Source of the DNA: UBA10103 sp964437185
GTDB lineage: Bacteria > Patescibacteriota > Minisyncoccia > Phycocordibacterales > UBA2100
NCBI GenBank assembly: GCA_964437185.1
Contig: CAYTFU010000006.1
Coordinates: 1 to 63,459 of the forward strand
DNA length: 63,459 nt
Direction: 5' to 3'
Position numbers and translations under genes: made by a program. Positions within the stretch are counted from its first letter, which is position 1. Each line of letters opens with the position of its first letter. Of the stretch, positions 55,531-63,459 are shown in pieces. The notes under the pieces were generated by a model. It saw only the letters and a program-made list of their open reading frames with translations, did not search any database and had not been told where the DNA came from.

Positions 55531-56298
55531 ATGATTTCCAATGAAGTGTTGTTTAGTATTGGCATCGGTATCGTGAGCGGCGTTGCCATATCTTTTTTGC
55601 TCTTCATGTTCATGCGCTCGCGCGCGACGCGATCGGTGTATGAACACGCACGCGCCGAGTCCGATGAACATGTGAAGCGGATTGTAAACGAAGCACAGGA
55701 AGAGGGGCGCAAGATTTTTGAAACTGCGCGGGCGTCGGCACAGGCGTTTTCGAATTCTCAACAATCGGAGTCCGTGGAGCGAGCAAAGCTGTATCAAAAG
55801 ACATTGGAAAATCTCGCGATGGATGCGCGGCACGTCATTGAGGGTGGCACTGTAAAAGCGCTTGCTGCACAAGCAGAAATGACAGAACGGTTTCTGAAAG
55901 AAGTTTCGCAGCAGGGGGCGGGAGCAAAGGCGCATATCGATCAACTTCAGAAGGGTATTGAAGAGTTGTTTGTCGCAATACAGGCGCAAACCAGCGATAT
56001 TCGCCGTCGTCTCGACGAGGGAGGTCAGGGTGCTATCGCAGGTCTCGACAAGGCGCTTCAAGATCTGGCCGAAGGATTGAAAAAGCGATCAGATGAACAT
56101 TTCTCAGTGCTTCTCGCGAGTGCGGAAAAGGATGTGGCCCAGTATCGCGAGGGCATGCGGCGGCTTATCGATGAGCGCATGGCCGACCTCGTTGCGGAGA
56201 CCTCGCGAGTGGTTTTGCGAAAGGCGCTCAAGCCAGAAGAACATGCGGACCTCGTAGAAAATGCGCTTAAGGAAGCGAAGTCTGCAGGCATGATCTAA
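55531..56298 (+). CDS. atpF: ATP synthase F0 subunit b (long form)
   Basis: A 255-residue protein (259 if the upstream ATG is used). One N-terminal transmembrane helix (about 4-26, GIGIVSGVAISFLLFMFM) precedes a very long amphipathic helix rich in Glu, Ala, Lys and Arg. The end LVAETSRVVLRKALKPEEHADLVENAL is the part that in subunit b binds delta. Ordinary b subunits have about 160 residues; here the coiled part is about 90 residues longer, as also seen in b subunits of V-like or fused forms. It forms the peripheral stalk. It is followed after 9 nt by the delta gene. Confidence 0.75.
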   Translation: MISNEVLFSIGIGIVSGVAISFLLFMFMRSRATRSVYEHARAESDEHVKRIVNEAQEEGRKIFETARASAQAFSNSQQSESVERAKLYQKTLENLAMDARHVIEGGTVKALAAQAEMTERFLKEVSQQGAGAKAHIDQLQKGIEELFVAIQAQTSDIRRRLDEGGQGAIAGLDKALQDLAEGLKKRSDEHFSVLLASAEKDVAQYREGMRRLIDERMADLVAETSRVVLRKALKPEEHADLVENALKEAKSAGMI

Positions 56299-56307
56299 AG
56301 ATCGCAT

Positions 56308-56820
56308 ATGCTCTCTGCCGCCATTCTTGAAAATACATTTTCGCTCGCGGATCTTTATGAGCGAGTCAATATCATGCAACATTTTCTGGAACAATACTTT
56401 TTTGACGCGACGCCGAAACAAGGTCTTCGAATAGATTTGCTGAGAGCCTTGTATCATGAAAACGATTTGGAAACTCTCGCGCACGTGAACGCAATCTCTG
56501 CGTGGGGACCCGAGATTTTAGAGACGTATACGACGAGCAATATGTACGATCGAATTCGTGATCTCAAATTCGCCGCAGAGTCGTGTCCGCGAATAGTCCT
56601 CGACGTGCCGGTGGTATTTACGACGCCGCTCATCGAGCGCATCGGACGATGGTGTCGCGCTAATGTACATCCTGCAATCATGCTCGAACTCCGCGTCCGG
56701 CCCGAGGCGGTCGGAGGATGTATCTTTTCCTACAACAACGTGCTCCACGATGTCTCACTTTCATACTTCGCGAAGAAGGAGCGTGCGGAGCTCCTGAAGG
56801 TCATTCACTCGTATGCTTGA
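56308..56820 (+). CDS. atpH: ATP synthase F1 subunit delta-like
   Basis: A 170-residue protein placed between b and alpha, where delta belongs. The N-terminal helical part is poorly conserved. The C-terminal RVRPEAVGGCIFSYNNVLHD fits the delta/OSCP phrase D-x-x-x-x-GGxxxxxxxxxxD, followed by a final helix (YFAKKERAELLKVIHSYA). It joins the peripheral stalk to alpha3beta3. It overlaps the alpha gene by 8 bp. I am fairly sure by position and weaker by sequence alone. Confidence 0.65.
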   Translation: MLSAAILENTFSLADLYERVNIMQHFLEQYFFDATPKQGLRIDLLRALYHENDLETLAHVNAISAWGPEILETYTTSNMYDRIRDLKFAAESCPRIVLDVPVVFTTPLIERIGRWCRANVHPAIMLELRVRPEAVGGCIFSYNNVLHDVSLSYFAKKERAELLKVIHSYA

Positions 56821-58273
56821 TAGCAAAGAGCAGGTGCGGGAGGTTGGGTACGTCACGCGCGCAAAAAGTTACGTTTTTTTTGTGGAGGGTTTGCCATCGG
56901 CGAGGATCAACGACATCATCGTCGACGAAGAAGGGAATCGCGCTCTCGTGCAGGCGTTTTCCGACACCAACCTCGTAGCGCTCGCGCTCGATCCAGTGCA
57001 AGTGCGCGCGGGGACGCGATTTGGACTTTCGCAGCACCCATATCAACTCTCGGTGGGAGAACATCTCTTTGGGCGCGTGATCAACGCTCTCGGAGAAGCA
57101 ATTGATCGGGGGAAAGCGTTTCCGCCGGGTAATGTTCCGTTCCAGTTTGATGCTGACGCGCCCGGAATCGACAAGCGAGTGCCGGTGAAGGAGCAGCTGT
57201 ACACGGGCTGTACGCTCGTGGATACACTGCTTCCGGTCGCCAAGGGACAGCGCCAGCTCATCTTTGGAGGGGATCGCGCAGGAAAGACATCGTTCCTTAT
57301 CGATGTGGTGCGGCACCAGAGTCAGGAAGATCACATCAGTATTTACGTGCTCATCGGTAAATCGCAGAGCGAGTTGCGTCGTGTCGCTTCTGCAATTTTC
57401 GACTCAACGAATTCGACAAAAACGATTGTCGTCGCCGCGCTCTCCGGGCAGTTGCCTCCACGTATTGCGATCGCGCCCGCGATTGCGTATACAATTGCGG
57501 AGCACTTTCAGCGACAAGGAAAGGATGTGCTCATTATCCTCGACGACCTTGATGCGCATGCGAAGTATCTTCGCGAGATTGCGCTCATGGAGGAGCGTTT
57601 GCCGGGCAGAGAGTCGTATCCGGGGGATTTGTTTTATCAACAAGCGCACTTGATGGAGCGTTCCGGTACATTTGTGGAAAGTGCGGGCGGAGGATCAATC
57701 ACGACATTTCCGGTCGTTGCGACCGACATAGAGAGCTTCTCCAGCATTATTCCCACAAATCTCATGTCCTGCACTGATGGTCACCTACTCTTTTTACCAG
57801 AGTTGCAAGGAGAAGGTGTGTATCCCGCGATTAGTATCGAGCGGTCCGTAACGCGTATGGGTAGACAAGCGCAAACACTGACGCAGCGGCAGCTTTCGAG
57901 TCAGGTGCGGCTCCTCTTGGGTCGTTATCGCCAGCAGCGCGATTATGCTGAGTTTAGTGTAAATTTGAAAGAGGAAGCACGCGCCGCGCTCCGCCTCGGA
58001 GAGGTGCTCGAAGCGGTGATTCGGCAAGAGCCGTCACAGACGATACCCGTCGACGTGCAAGTGCCGCTCGTCGCGCTTACCCTCACATCTTTGATGAAGT
58101 CTCGAGACGTGAATTTTTTTCTAAAAAATAAGAATGCGCTCCGCGATGCGATACAGGAACACGTTGGTTTGCAGGAGCTTCGCGCTCACGCTAAGGAAGG
58201 GATTCCGCTTGAAGCATACCTCGCGCTCGTCGAAGCAAAGCGAGAAATATTTGAAAAAGTATGTCGAGAATAA
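56813..58273 (+). CDS. atpA: ATP synthase F1 subunit alpha
   Basis: A 486-residue protein with the P-loop FGGDRAGKTSFLIDVV, DLDAHAKYLREIALM, RLPGRESYPGDLFYQQAHLMERSG and the alpha signature PTNLMSCTDGHLLF (normally P-T-N-x-I-S-I-T-D-G-Q). PAISIERSVTRMGRQAQ includes the conserved Ser-(V/I)-Ser-Arg analogue. It forms the non-catalytic nucleotide sites. The length is about 20-30 residues below the usual 502-513. It overlaps its neighbours by 8 and 13 bp, suggesting a tightly translated operon. Confidence 0.93.
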   Translation: MLDSKEQVREVGYVTRAKSYVFFVEGLPSARINDIIVDEEGNRALVQAFSDTNLVALALDPVQVRAGTRFGLSQHPYQLSVGEHLFGRVINALGEAIDRGKAFPPGNVPFQFDADAPGIDKRVPVKEQLYTGCTLVDTLLPVAKGQRQLIFGGDRAGKTSFLIDVVRHQSQEDHISIYVLIGKSQSELRRVASAIFDSTNSTKTIVVAALSGQLPPRIAIAPAIAYTIAEHFQRQGKDVLIILDDLDAHAKYLREIALMEERLPGRESYPGDLFYQQAHLMERSGTFVESAGGGSITTFPVVATDIESFSSIIPTNLMSCTDGHLLFLPELQGEGVYPAISIERSVTRMGRQAQTLTQRQLSSQVRLLLGRYRQQRDYAEFSVNLKEEARAALRLGEVLEAVIRQEPSQTIPVDVQVPLVALTLTSLMKSRDVNFFLKNKNALRDAIQEHVGLQELRAHAKEGIPLEAYLALVEAKREIFEKVCRE

Positions 58274-59103
58274 CAGAAGCGCGTAATTTGGCAGACGATT
58301 ATCGCTCCGCGGAGGTGATAACGGGTGCACTGGAATTCTTGAGTGCCGCGAAAATGCAGGAGCTCCGACAGCAGTTTGAGCAGAACGCGCTTTTCTTCAA
58401 CGGTATTAGCGAGGTGTACTCGATTGTCCACCGTCATTCAAAAGAAAAAAAGAAGAAGGGTTGGAGAAAATCTCGGTCCGCACAACGTGCTGATATCTAC
58501 ATCGCTCTTACATCAAATAAACGTTTTTATGGAACCCTTAATCGGGATATCGCGCGTTCGTTTATTGCGGTCATGAAATCGCAAAAAGACGCGGATTACG
58601 TAATGGTTGGGCAGACAGGCGCTCAATATCTCAATGAGGCGGAAGTTTCAAATGACGTTACATACATGGATTTTTTGGACGACTCTCCAAATGCGGACGA
58701 ATTCCAAAAGATTATTTCGCTTGTGGACAGTCATGAGCGCGTCTTTATGGTATATCCGAAGTTTGTAAACCCGTTTCGGCAGGAAGTGGTTATGACGAAT
58801 GTAGCGGAGGGAATCGTTCCTGATCAAGGCGCAGCAACGGATGTTGATTATATTTTCGAGCCGGAGATTCCCGGCATGATTGAATTTTTTGAAGGTCAAG
58901 TACGCTACGCGCTTTTCGGTCGCGTCATGCTGGAAGCGGAGCTCGCTCGTGCGGCTGCAAGGACAATGAAGATGCACAGCGCTCGGGACCGCGCGGGAGA
59001 TTTGCGAGCTGTAAACGAGCGTATCTTGCGCCACGAGTTTGATGTTTTCGCGGACATCGAGCGCATGGCATCATTTACTGGATTTAACGCATGGAGGATA
59101 TGA
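58261..59103 (+). CDS. atpG: ATP synthase F1 subunit gamma
   Basis: A 280-residue rotor subunit: the N-terminal helix AEVITGALEFLSAAKMQELR fits the gamma signature I-T-x-A-(M/L)-x-x-V-(A/S)-A-x-K-M. The C-terminal helix contains LEAELARAAARTMKMHSARD, where gamma proteins have E-x-x-x-R-M-x-A-M. IALTSNKRFYGTLNRDI is the usual SDRGLCGxxN position. The middle domain is divergent. It starts inside the alpha gene (13-bp overlap) and overlaps beta by 13 bp. Confidence 0.88.
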   Translation: MSRITEARNLADDYRSAEVITGALEFLSAAKMQELRQQFEQNALFFNGISEVYSIVHRHSKEKKKKGWRKSRSAQRADIYIALTSNKRFYGTLNRDIARSFIAVMKSQKDADYVMVGQTGAQYLNEAEVSNDVTYMDFLDDSPNADEFQKIISLVDSHERVFMVYPKFVNPFRQEVVMTNVAEGIVPDQGAATDVDYIFEPEIPGMIEFFEGQVRYALFGRVMLEAELARAAARTMKMHSARDRAGDLRAVNERILRHEFDVFADIERMASFTGFNAWRI

Positions 59104-60581
59104 ATGAAGCGCGAGACGGGGTTGGATTACCGGTGGGAATGGAAGGGCCTCCGCTCGTTGGGCGTGTCCGTCGCGTCATCGGTCAGATCGCCGTTATCGA
59201 ATGCGAAGGAGAATATCGCCCGCGTTTGCAGGAGGCGCTGACTGCGCTCGATGACAAAAGCGTCCTCCTCGAAGCCTACTCGTACGGTTTGGGTCGAACA
59301 CTCTACTGCCTACTTTTTTCACGTCCTGAGAAGCTTGAGAGGAATATGCCCATTGTCTCGCTCCAGCGACCGATTACGATACCGCTCGGTTACAACTTGC
59401 TTGGTCGCGCAGTAAATTTCTCCGGCGAACCGATGGATGGTCGCGGCCCTGTGCAAGCTGATCAAGAGCGATCGATTTATCCGGATCCTCGAAGTGCGGA
59501 GAATGAGAACGTGTCGCGGTCGGACGAAATTATCGAGACGGGCATAAAGGTGCTCGACTTTTTTGCGCCACTCCCGAAAGGAGGAAAAATGGGACTCGTG
59601 GGAGGAGCGGGGGTCGGGAAGACGCTGATCCAAACGGAAATCCTCAGAAATATTATTCAGACTCGTGCGAGCGTGGCTGTTTTCGCAGGAATCGGCGAGC
59701 GAACGCGTGAGGGGCATGCGCTCTGGAGAATTCTCGAAGAGCAGAAGGTTCTCGATAAAACAGCGTTGGTGTTTGGGTACGTGAACACAAATGCAGCCGT
59801 GCGTTTTCGTACGGCAGCCGCCGCAGCGACAGTCGCGGAGTACTTTAGGGATACGCCGTTATCGCAGCTGAGAAGGGGAGTCGGAGCTCCCGCTGCGACT
59901 TCAAACGAAGTACTTTTCTTCGTAGATAATGTCTTTCGGTTTTTGCAGGCAGGGAGTGAGCTATCAACGCTCCTCGGAGAAATTCCTTCCGAGTTCGGTT
60001 ACCAGCCAACTCTGCAATCAGAAGTAGCGCAATTTGAAAATCGTCTTACGTCGACAGATCGCGGAAGCATAACTTCGATTCAGACGGTATATGTGTCGGC
60101 AGATGAATTCGCAAACCCTGCGGTCGTGGCGACGCTCCCACACATGGACGCCGTAATAATTCTTTCGCGAGAGGTGACGCATGGCGGGAGGTATCCAGCG
60201 GTTGATCCGCTAAAATCAAATTCCAATGCGTTAAATGTTAAATCTGTCGGCATCGATCACTATCGGGCGGTGCACGAAGCGCGCGCAGTACTTTCTCAGT
60301 ACGATAAATTGTCTCGGATGGTAGCAGTCGTCGGCGAAGAAGAGCTTTCGAAACAAAATCTACAAATATATCGCAGAGCAGAACGATTGCTCAACTATTT
60401 ATCTCAGTCGTTGTATGCAGCTGAGGCAGAAAGCGGTAAGCCCGGCGTTGTCGTGTCACGCGCCGATGTCGTACGCGACATCAAGGCAATTATCTCAGGC
60501 GCAGTTGACGACGTGCCAGCACAAAATCTTATGTACATCGGTGACCTCCAGAGTGCAGGCTTCCTAGGCAAAAAATCATGA
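59091..60581 (+). CDS. atpD: ATP synthase F1 subunit beta
   Basis: A 496-residue catalytic subunit. P-loop GLVGGAGVGKTLIQTEIL; VFAGIGERTREGHALW is the Glu-Arg loop; TALVFGYVNTNAAVRFRTA follows; FFVDNVFRFLQAGSELSTLLGE is the Walker B region; YQPTLQSEVAQFENRLTS and STDRGSITSIQTVYVSADEF are further hallmarks; PAVDPLKSNSNALN is the beta signature (P-A-(V/I)-D-P-x-x-S-x-S). It catalyses ATP synthesis or hydrolysis. Compared with ordinary beta the N-terminus is extended by about 15 residues. It overlaps epsilon by 4 bp (ATGA). Confidence 0.96.
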   Translation: MEDMNEARDGVGLPVGMEGPPLVGRVRRVIGQIAVIECEGEYRPRLQEALTALDDKSVLLEAYSYGLGRTLYCLLFSRPEKLERNMPIVSLQRPITIPLGYNLLGRAVNFSGEPMDGRGPVQADQERSIYPDPRSAENENVSRSDEIIETGIKVLDFFAPLPKGGKMGLVGGAGVGKTLIQTEILRNIIQTRASVAVFAGIGERTREGHALWRILEEQKVLDKTALVFGYVNTNAAVRFRTAAAAATVAEYFRDTPLSQLRRGVGAPAATSNEVLFFVDNVFRFLQAGSELSTLLGEIPSEFGYQPTLQSEVAQFENRLTSTDRGSITSIQTVYVSADEFANPAVVATLPHMDAVIILSREVTHGGRYPAVDPLKSNSNALNVKSVGIDHYRAVHEARAVLSQYDKLSRMVAVVGEEELSKQNLQIYRRAERLLNYLSQSLYAAEAESGKPGVVVSRADVVRDIKAIISGAVDDVPAQNLMYIGDLQSAGFLGKKS

Positions 60582-60841
60582 TCGCACGATCGAAAGATGC
60601 TCTCCGTGTCGTAGTGCTATCACCGAAGGGGGTCGTGTGGGAGGGTAAGGCTTTAAGCGTTGCCTCGGCAAATAGCCAGGGTCCTTTCGATCTCTTGCCT
60701 CAGCATGCTCATTTTATATCCCTCATCCAGAACGAAAAGATTAACGTGCTCACGGAAAATGGAATCAAGGCATTTCAGTACAAAAACGCGGTAATTCGAG
60801 TGATCGATGACACCGTAACAATCTTTAGCGACATGGCCTAG
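60578..60841 (+). CDS. atpC: ATP synthase F1 subunit epsilon, short form
   Basis: An 87-residue protein with the beta-sandwich only: LRVVVLSPKGVVWEGKALSV, GPFDLLPQHAHFISLI (the G-x-x-(D/G)-x-L-P-x-H-A-x-x-(V/I)-x-x-L motif), GIKAFQYKNAVIRVIDD. The usual C-terminal helical hairpin (about 45 residues) that inhibits ATPase is missing. It ends the ATP synthase operon; subunits a and c are not in this window. Confidence 0.88.
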   Translation: MIARSKDALRVVVLSPKGVVWEGKALSVASANSQGPFDLLPQHAHFISLIQNEKINVLTENGIKAFQYKNAVIRVIDDTVTIFSDMA

Positions 60842-61274
60842 CGAGCCGCGAAATGGCTCAATATAGAGCTCGGAATACCGAGATGCCGTGGCAAAACGCG
60901 CGGTGGTCGATGCGATGCTCACTCTGTCGACAAAGAATCGGTTCTGTTGAAAATTGGAGCGCTGCCTCAGGTCACCGACCCAATTTTTTTCCGAATCTGC
61001 AAAACGTTTACACGCTCGTATCGTATATGTACGGCGTGGTTAGACTTGCGTTTTTTTGATCGTGAGATCTTGCGAATTCGATGCGGTTTTTTGCTTTCTA
61101 ATCAGTATTTAGTTCTCCACAGTTTGGTTGTTATCTTATCGAATTTATTACGAAAGATCGCGCTATTATTACTACAAATATTTGCATGTCGGTTTTGACG
61201 AAATGTCTAATAAAGTCTAGTGAAATCGCTCACGTGTGTGCTTTTTCGGGATTTTGTTTTTTTGACCTCGATTC
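60842..61274. other. 433-bp gene-free region between atpC and the fibre gene
   Basis: No convincing gene was seen. A weak stem GGTC-ACC-GACC followed by CAATTTTTTT (60970-60990) may end the ATP synthase transcript. The right part is AT-rich with several T-runs (TTTTTTGATC, CGGTTTTTTGC, TTTTGTTTTTTTGACC). The last 25 nt resemble those before the gene at 54556. No -10 box with leaderless spacing was found. Confidence 0.4.
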
Positions 61275-63459
61275 ATGACAGCTCGACTCAACTTGGATGG
61301 ACGTGTACTCATCGCAGCGAGGGATGCGGCTGAGCAATTGCGCTTGTCTCATGATTACGTTTCAAAGCTTTGCCGGCAGGGGAAAGTGTTTGGAAAGCAA
61401 ATCGGTCGCTCATGGTACGTGGACGAGCAAATGCTCATAGATTTTCGAAATCGAGTGGAGAATGACAAAAAGGTTTTCGCTAAGCAATTAAGTCAGACGC
61501 GTCGGGATGAGTATAAAATGGCTGGCTCTAATCCGGCTGGTTTCCTGCCGAAATCTTCGGCTGCATCCAGTGGAGAAGAAGTGGTGCATCTTCCGCCGGT
61601 TCAATCACTGAGTGATTTATTTGCGAAGCGCGCAGATGCTGTCGAAATTCCTTCTTCAAGTGAAGTGCAAACGCCTCGACCCGTTTACTCGTCGTCTCGA
61701 TCCGGAGTGCTTGTCGGCCTCCTTACCTTTTTCATTTTTTCATCGGGTGCGCTTGCGCTCGTTTCGACAGATTATGGCAGTGAAATTGCATCGCTCGCTT
61801 CTAACACCGCGGATAGAATATTTCGTCGCATCGACCCAACCTTTAAGGCGTTTGATTTTTTCCAGCCGAAGGCGGAAACCCAAGTGGCGGCGGCGCATTC
61901 CGCTGGTTTGAGCGGAGGAGTTATGCTCGCTTCTTCTACGCCGACAAGAAAGCTGACTTTATACTCCAGTACGACGCCGCTCGTAATTCGAGATACTCTT
62001 GTTGCGCGACCAGATGCGCGGCTCGGGACGCTTGTCGTCGGCGTGCCGCTTTCAGTATCGAAATCTCTATCAGTGACTGGCGGGGCCCGCTTTGCGGGCT
62101 TGCTTGAAGCCGGAAGTATATTTGGGTCAGCGATGCGTGCTGGATCTTTTTCTGTTTCTGGATCGTCGAGATTCGGAGGCGATATTTTTGCGTCTGGTGC
62201 GATGGATCTTCAGGGCGCGCTTACTGCAAGTGGCGGTATCACGACATCGGGCTCTGATGTCGATTTGCAGGGGGGTCGTGTCTTTGCTTCAAATGTCGTG
62301 AACGGAATACAGGCTGGTAGTAACGTGACGATTTCAGGCCCTCCGAATAACCCCATTATTTCAGTCAATCCCATTACCACGTCATCGCGAGGAGGAGGCG
62401 GTGGAGGAAGTGGATCTGTTCGAAGCGTATCCGCCGGATCAGGTTTGTCCGGCGGGACCATTACTTCTGCGGGGACGCTCTCCCTCGACACTGCTTTTTC
62501 TAATACGTGGTCGGCCCTCCAATTATTTACGGGCGGCGCTTCAGCCACGAGTCTCATCCTCGATACCCCACTTGCTGTCGGAAGCGGAGGAACGGGCGTC
62601 GCATCTTTTAGCCAGGGTTGGATATACGCTAGCAGTAGTGGAGCGCTCATGTCGTCCTCCTCGCCTACCATAGACTATCTCGTCTCGACGTCGACGTCTG
62701 CCACTTCAACTTTTGCATGGGCAGTGCGCGCAAGCTGCTTCACCGTGAATGGCACAACCTGTATCACGGGAGCGGGTGGTTCATCAAATTGGATTGACGG
62801 AGGCGCGTACCTTTCACCCATTACTGTCGGAGACGGACTTCTTGTGAACGCGGCATCATCGACGATTACGAACCTCGACATCATCAACAGCACTTCCACC
62901 TCTGCCACCTCAACCAACCTTTTTGCGACGGCACTCGTGATGACGGGAGGTACCTCCACGTCTTTTTTCGCGGCGACTTTGCAGGCCACCAATGCCACTA
63001 CTACCAACCTCGCCATCACCTCACTCGGCCAAGGATGGCTCTTCTCTGACGGTAACGGTCCTGTCCGCGCATCGACAACTCCAACGGTCGCCTACATCGT
63101 CGCGACCTCCACCACCGCGTCCCGACTCCCATATGCATCCACGACCGCCATCTCTTCTGTAGAAGCGTCCTCCACCTTCGTCAACTTCTACAAGGGAGTA
63201 TTCACCTTCGCAACCACCACAGCACTCTCTGCAACCGAACTTTGTCTCACCGGCGACACTTGCCGCAGTACGTGGCCCACGGGCAGCAGCTTCACGTGGC
63301 CGTTCCCCAACAACGCCACTTCCACGCTCCTCTCGTTCACGGGCGGTATCCTCGTGAACGCAGCAAGCTCGACCATATCAAACCTCGACATCGTCAACAG
63401 CACCACCACCAACGCAACCTCGACAACATTCTTCGCAACAACACTCAACGCCACAAATG
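61275..63459 (+). CDS. surface fibre/adhesin-like giant protein with N-terminal HTH (5' part, runs off window)
   Basis: The frame is open from ATG at 61275 to the end of the window (728 codons, no stop). Residues about 9-55 form an excisionase/MerR-like HTH (VLIAARDAAEQLRLSHDYVS, KLCRQGKVFGKQIGRSWYVD). A Ser/Pro-rich linker leads to a transmembrane helix at about 145-165 (VLVGLLTFFIFSSGALALV). Beyond it come beta-repeat phrases (SVTGGARFAGLLEAGSIFGS; GALTASGGITTSGSDVDLQG), a Gly-rich joint (GGGGGGSGSV) and Ser/Thr/Ala repeats such as LVNAASSTITNLDIINSTST and ATSTNLFATALVMTGG, repeated near the end. N-terminal DNA-binding part inside, fibre outside. Long fibres of this style are common in Parcubacteria; a DNA-binding head is not what one expects. 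Confidence 0.8.
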   Translation, partial: MTARLNLDGRVLIAARDAAEQLRLSHDYVSKLCRQGKVFGKQIGRSWYVDEQMLIDFRNRVENDKKVFAKQLSQTRRDEYKMAGSNPAGFLPKSSAASSGEEVVHLPPVQSLSDLFAKRADAVEIPSSSEVQTPRPVYSSSRSGVLVGLLTFFIFSSGALALVSTDYGSEIASLASNTADRIFRRIDPTFKAFDFFQPKAETQVAAAHSAGLSGGVMLASSTPTRKLTLYSSTTPLVIRDTLVARPDARLGTLVVGVPLSVSKSLSVTGGARFAGLLEAGSIFGSAMRAGSFSVSGSSRFGGDIFASGAMDLQGALTASGGITTSGSDVDLQGGRVFASNVVNGIQAGSNVTISGPPNNPIISVNPITTSSRGGGGGGSGSVRSVSAGSGLSGGTITSAGTLSLDTAFSNTWSALQLFTGGASATSLILDTPLAVGSGGTGVASFSQGWIYASSSGALMSSSSPTIDYLVSTSTSATSTFAWAVRASCFTVNGTTCITGAGGSSNWIDGGAYLSPITVGDGLLVNAASSTITNLDIINSTSTSATSTNLFATALVMTGGTSTSFFAATLQATNATTTNLAITSLGQGWLFSDGNGPVRASTTPTVAYIVATSTTASRLPYASTTAISSVEASSTFVNFYKGVFTFATTTALSATELCLTGDTCRSTWPTGSSFTWPFPNNATSTLLSFTGGILVNAASSTISNLDIVNSTTTNATSTTFFATTLNATN

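Noticed and set aside
1..63459. Alternative genetic code (UGA as glycine, as in Gracilibacteria/SR1)
   Set aside because: UGA ends many genes at the expected family length (secA, atpG-type overlaps, ATGA couplings) and no in-frame UGA was needed to extend a conserved domain.

Overview
The window looks like a contiguous chromosome segment from a Candidate Phyla Radiation bacterium (Patescibacteria, most likely Parcubacteria-like). This is an inference. It rests on the standard genetic code with TGA as a working stop, almost no Shine-Dalgarno sequences, a minimal F1 ATP synthase cluster with a short epsilon subunit, a SecA without a zinc-binding tail, and a very long Ser/Thr/Ala-rich surface fibre gene of the type common in Parcubacteria. 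No rRNA, tRNA or CRISPR array was seen.

Layout. Positions 1-5.5 kb hold secreted or membrane proteins (lamin-tail protein, a large LCAT-like hydrolase with MBG and PxKF-type domains, two paralogous small membrane proteins) and one sugar epimerase. From 5.5 to 44.4 kb lies a very large cell-surface glycan locus on both strands. It contains about ten glycosyltransferases, nucleotide-sugar enzymes (tyvelose-type epimerase, two GDP-mannose dehydratases, GDP-fucose synthase, UDP-glucose-dehydrogenase-like domain), a nonulosonate-type module (cytidylyltransferase, DegT aminotransferase, SDR, NeuB), sugar C-methylation, a Wzx flippase and a Wzy/O-antigen-ligase-like polymerase. At least six genes here are two-domain fusions, which is the dominant peculiarity of the locus.

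From 44.4 to 46.1 kb there is a REP-associated tyrosine transposase (RAYT) flanked by six short palindromic repeats on the left and six in inverse orientation on the right. An exact 132-bp copy of its 3' end lies 1.4 kb upstream. From 46.5 to 47.2 kb is a gene-poor stretch with a candidate small RNA, hairpins, a 30-bp direct repeat, DnaA-box-like sites and a 14-codon basic peptide gene.

From 47.2 to 63.5 kb lie housekeeping genes (secA, gatB, atpF-H-A-G-D-C), a HAD hydrolase, a convergent heptose pair (nucleotidyltransferase and epimerase), a protein with two excisionase/MerR-like HTH units and a membrane anchor, a membrane protein whose C-terminus resembles an ATP-synthase c hairpin without its carboxylate, and the start of the surface fibre gene. 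That fibre has the same kind of HTH at its cytoplasmic N-terminus and runs off the window.

Two cross-cutting patterns stand out. First, about twenty genes have a -10-like hexamer ending 6-9 nt before the start codon, most often exactly 6 or 7, which implies widespread leaderless transcription and fixes several start codons. Second, 3'-end fragments of genes, with their downstream hairpins, have been duplicated at two places (a glycosyltransferase and the transposase).
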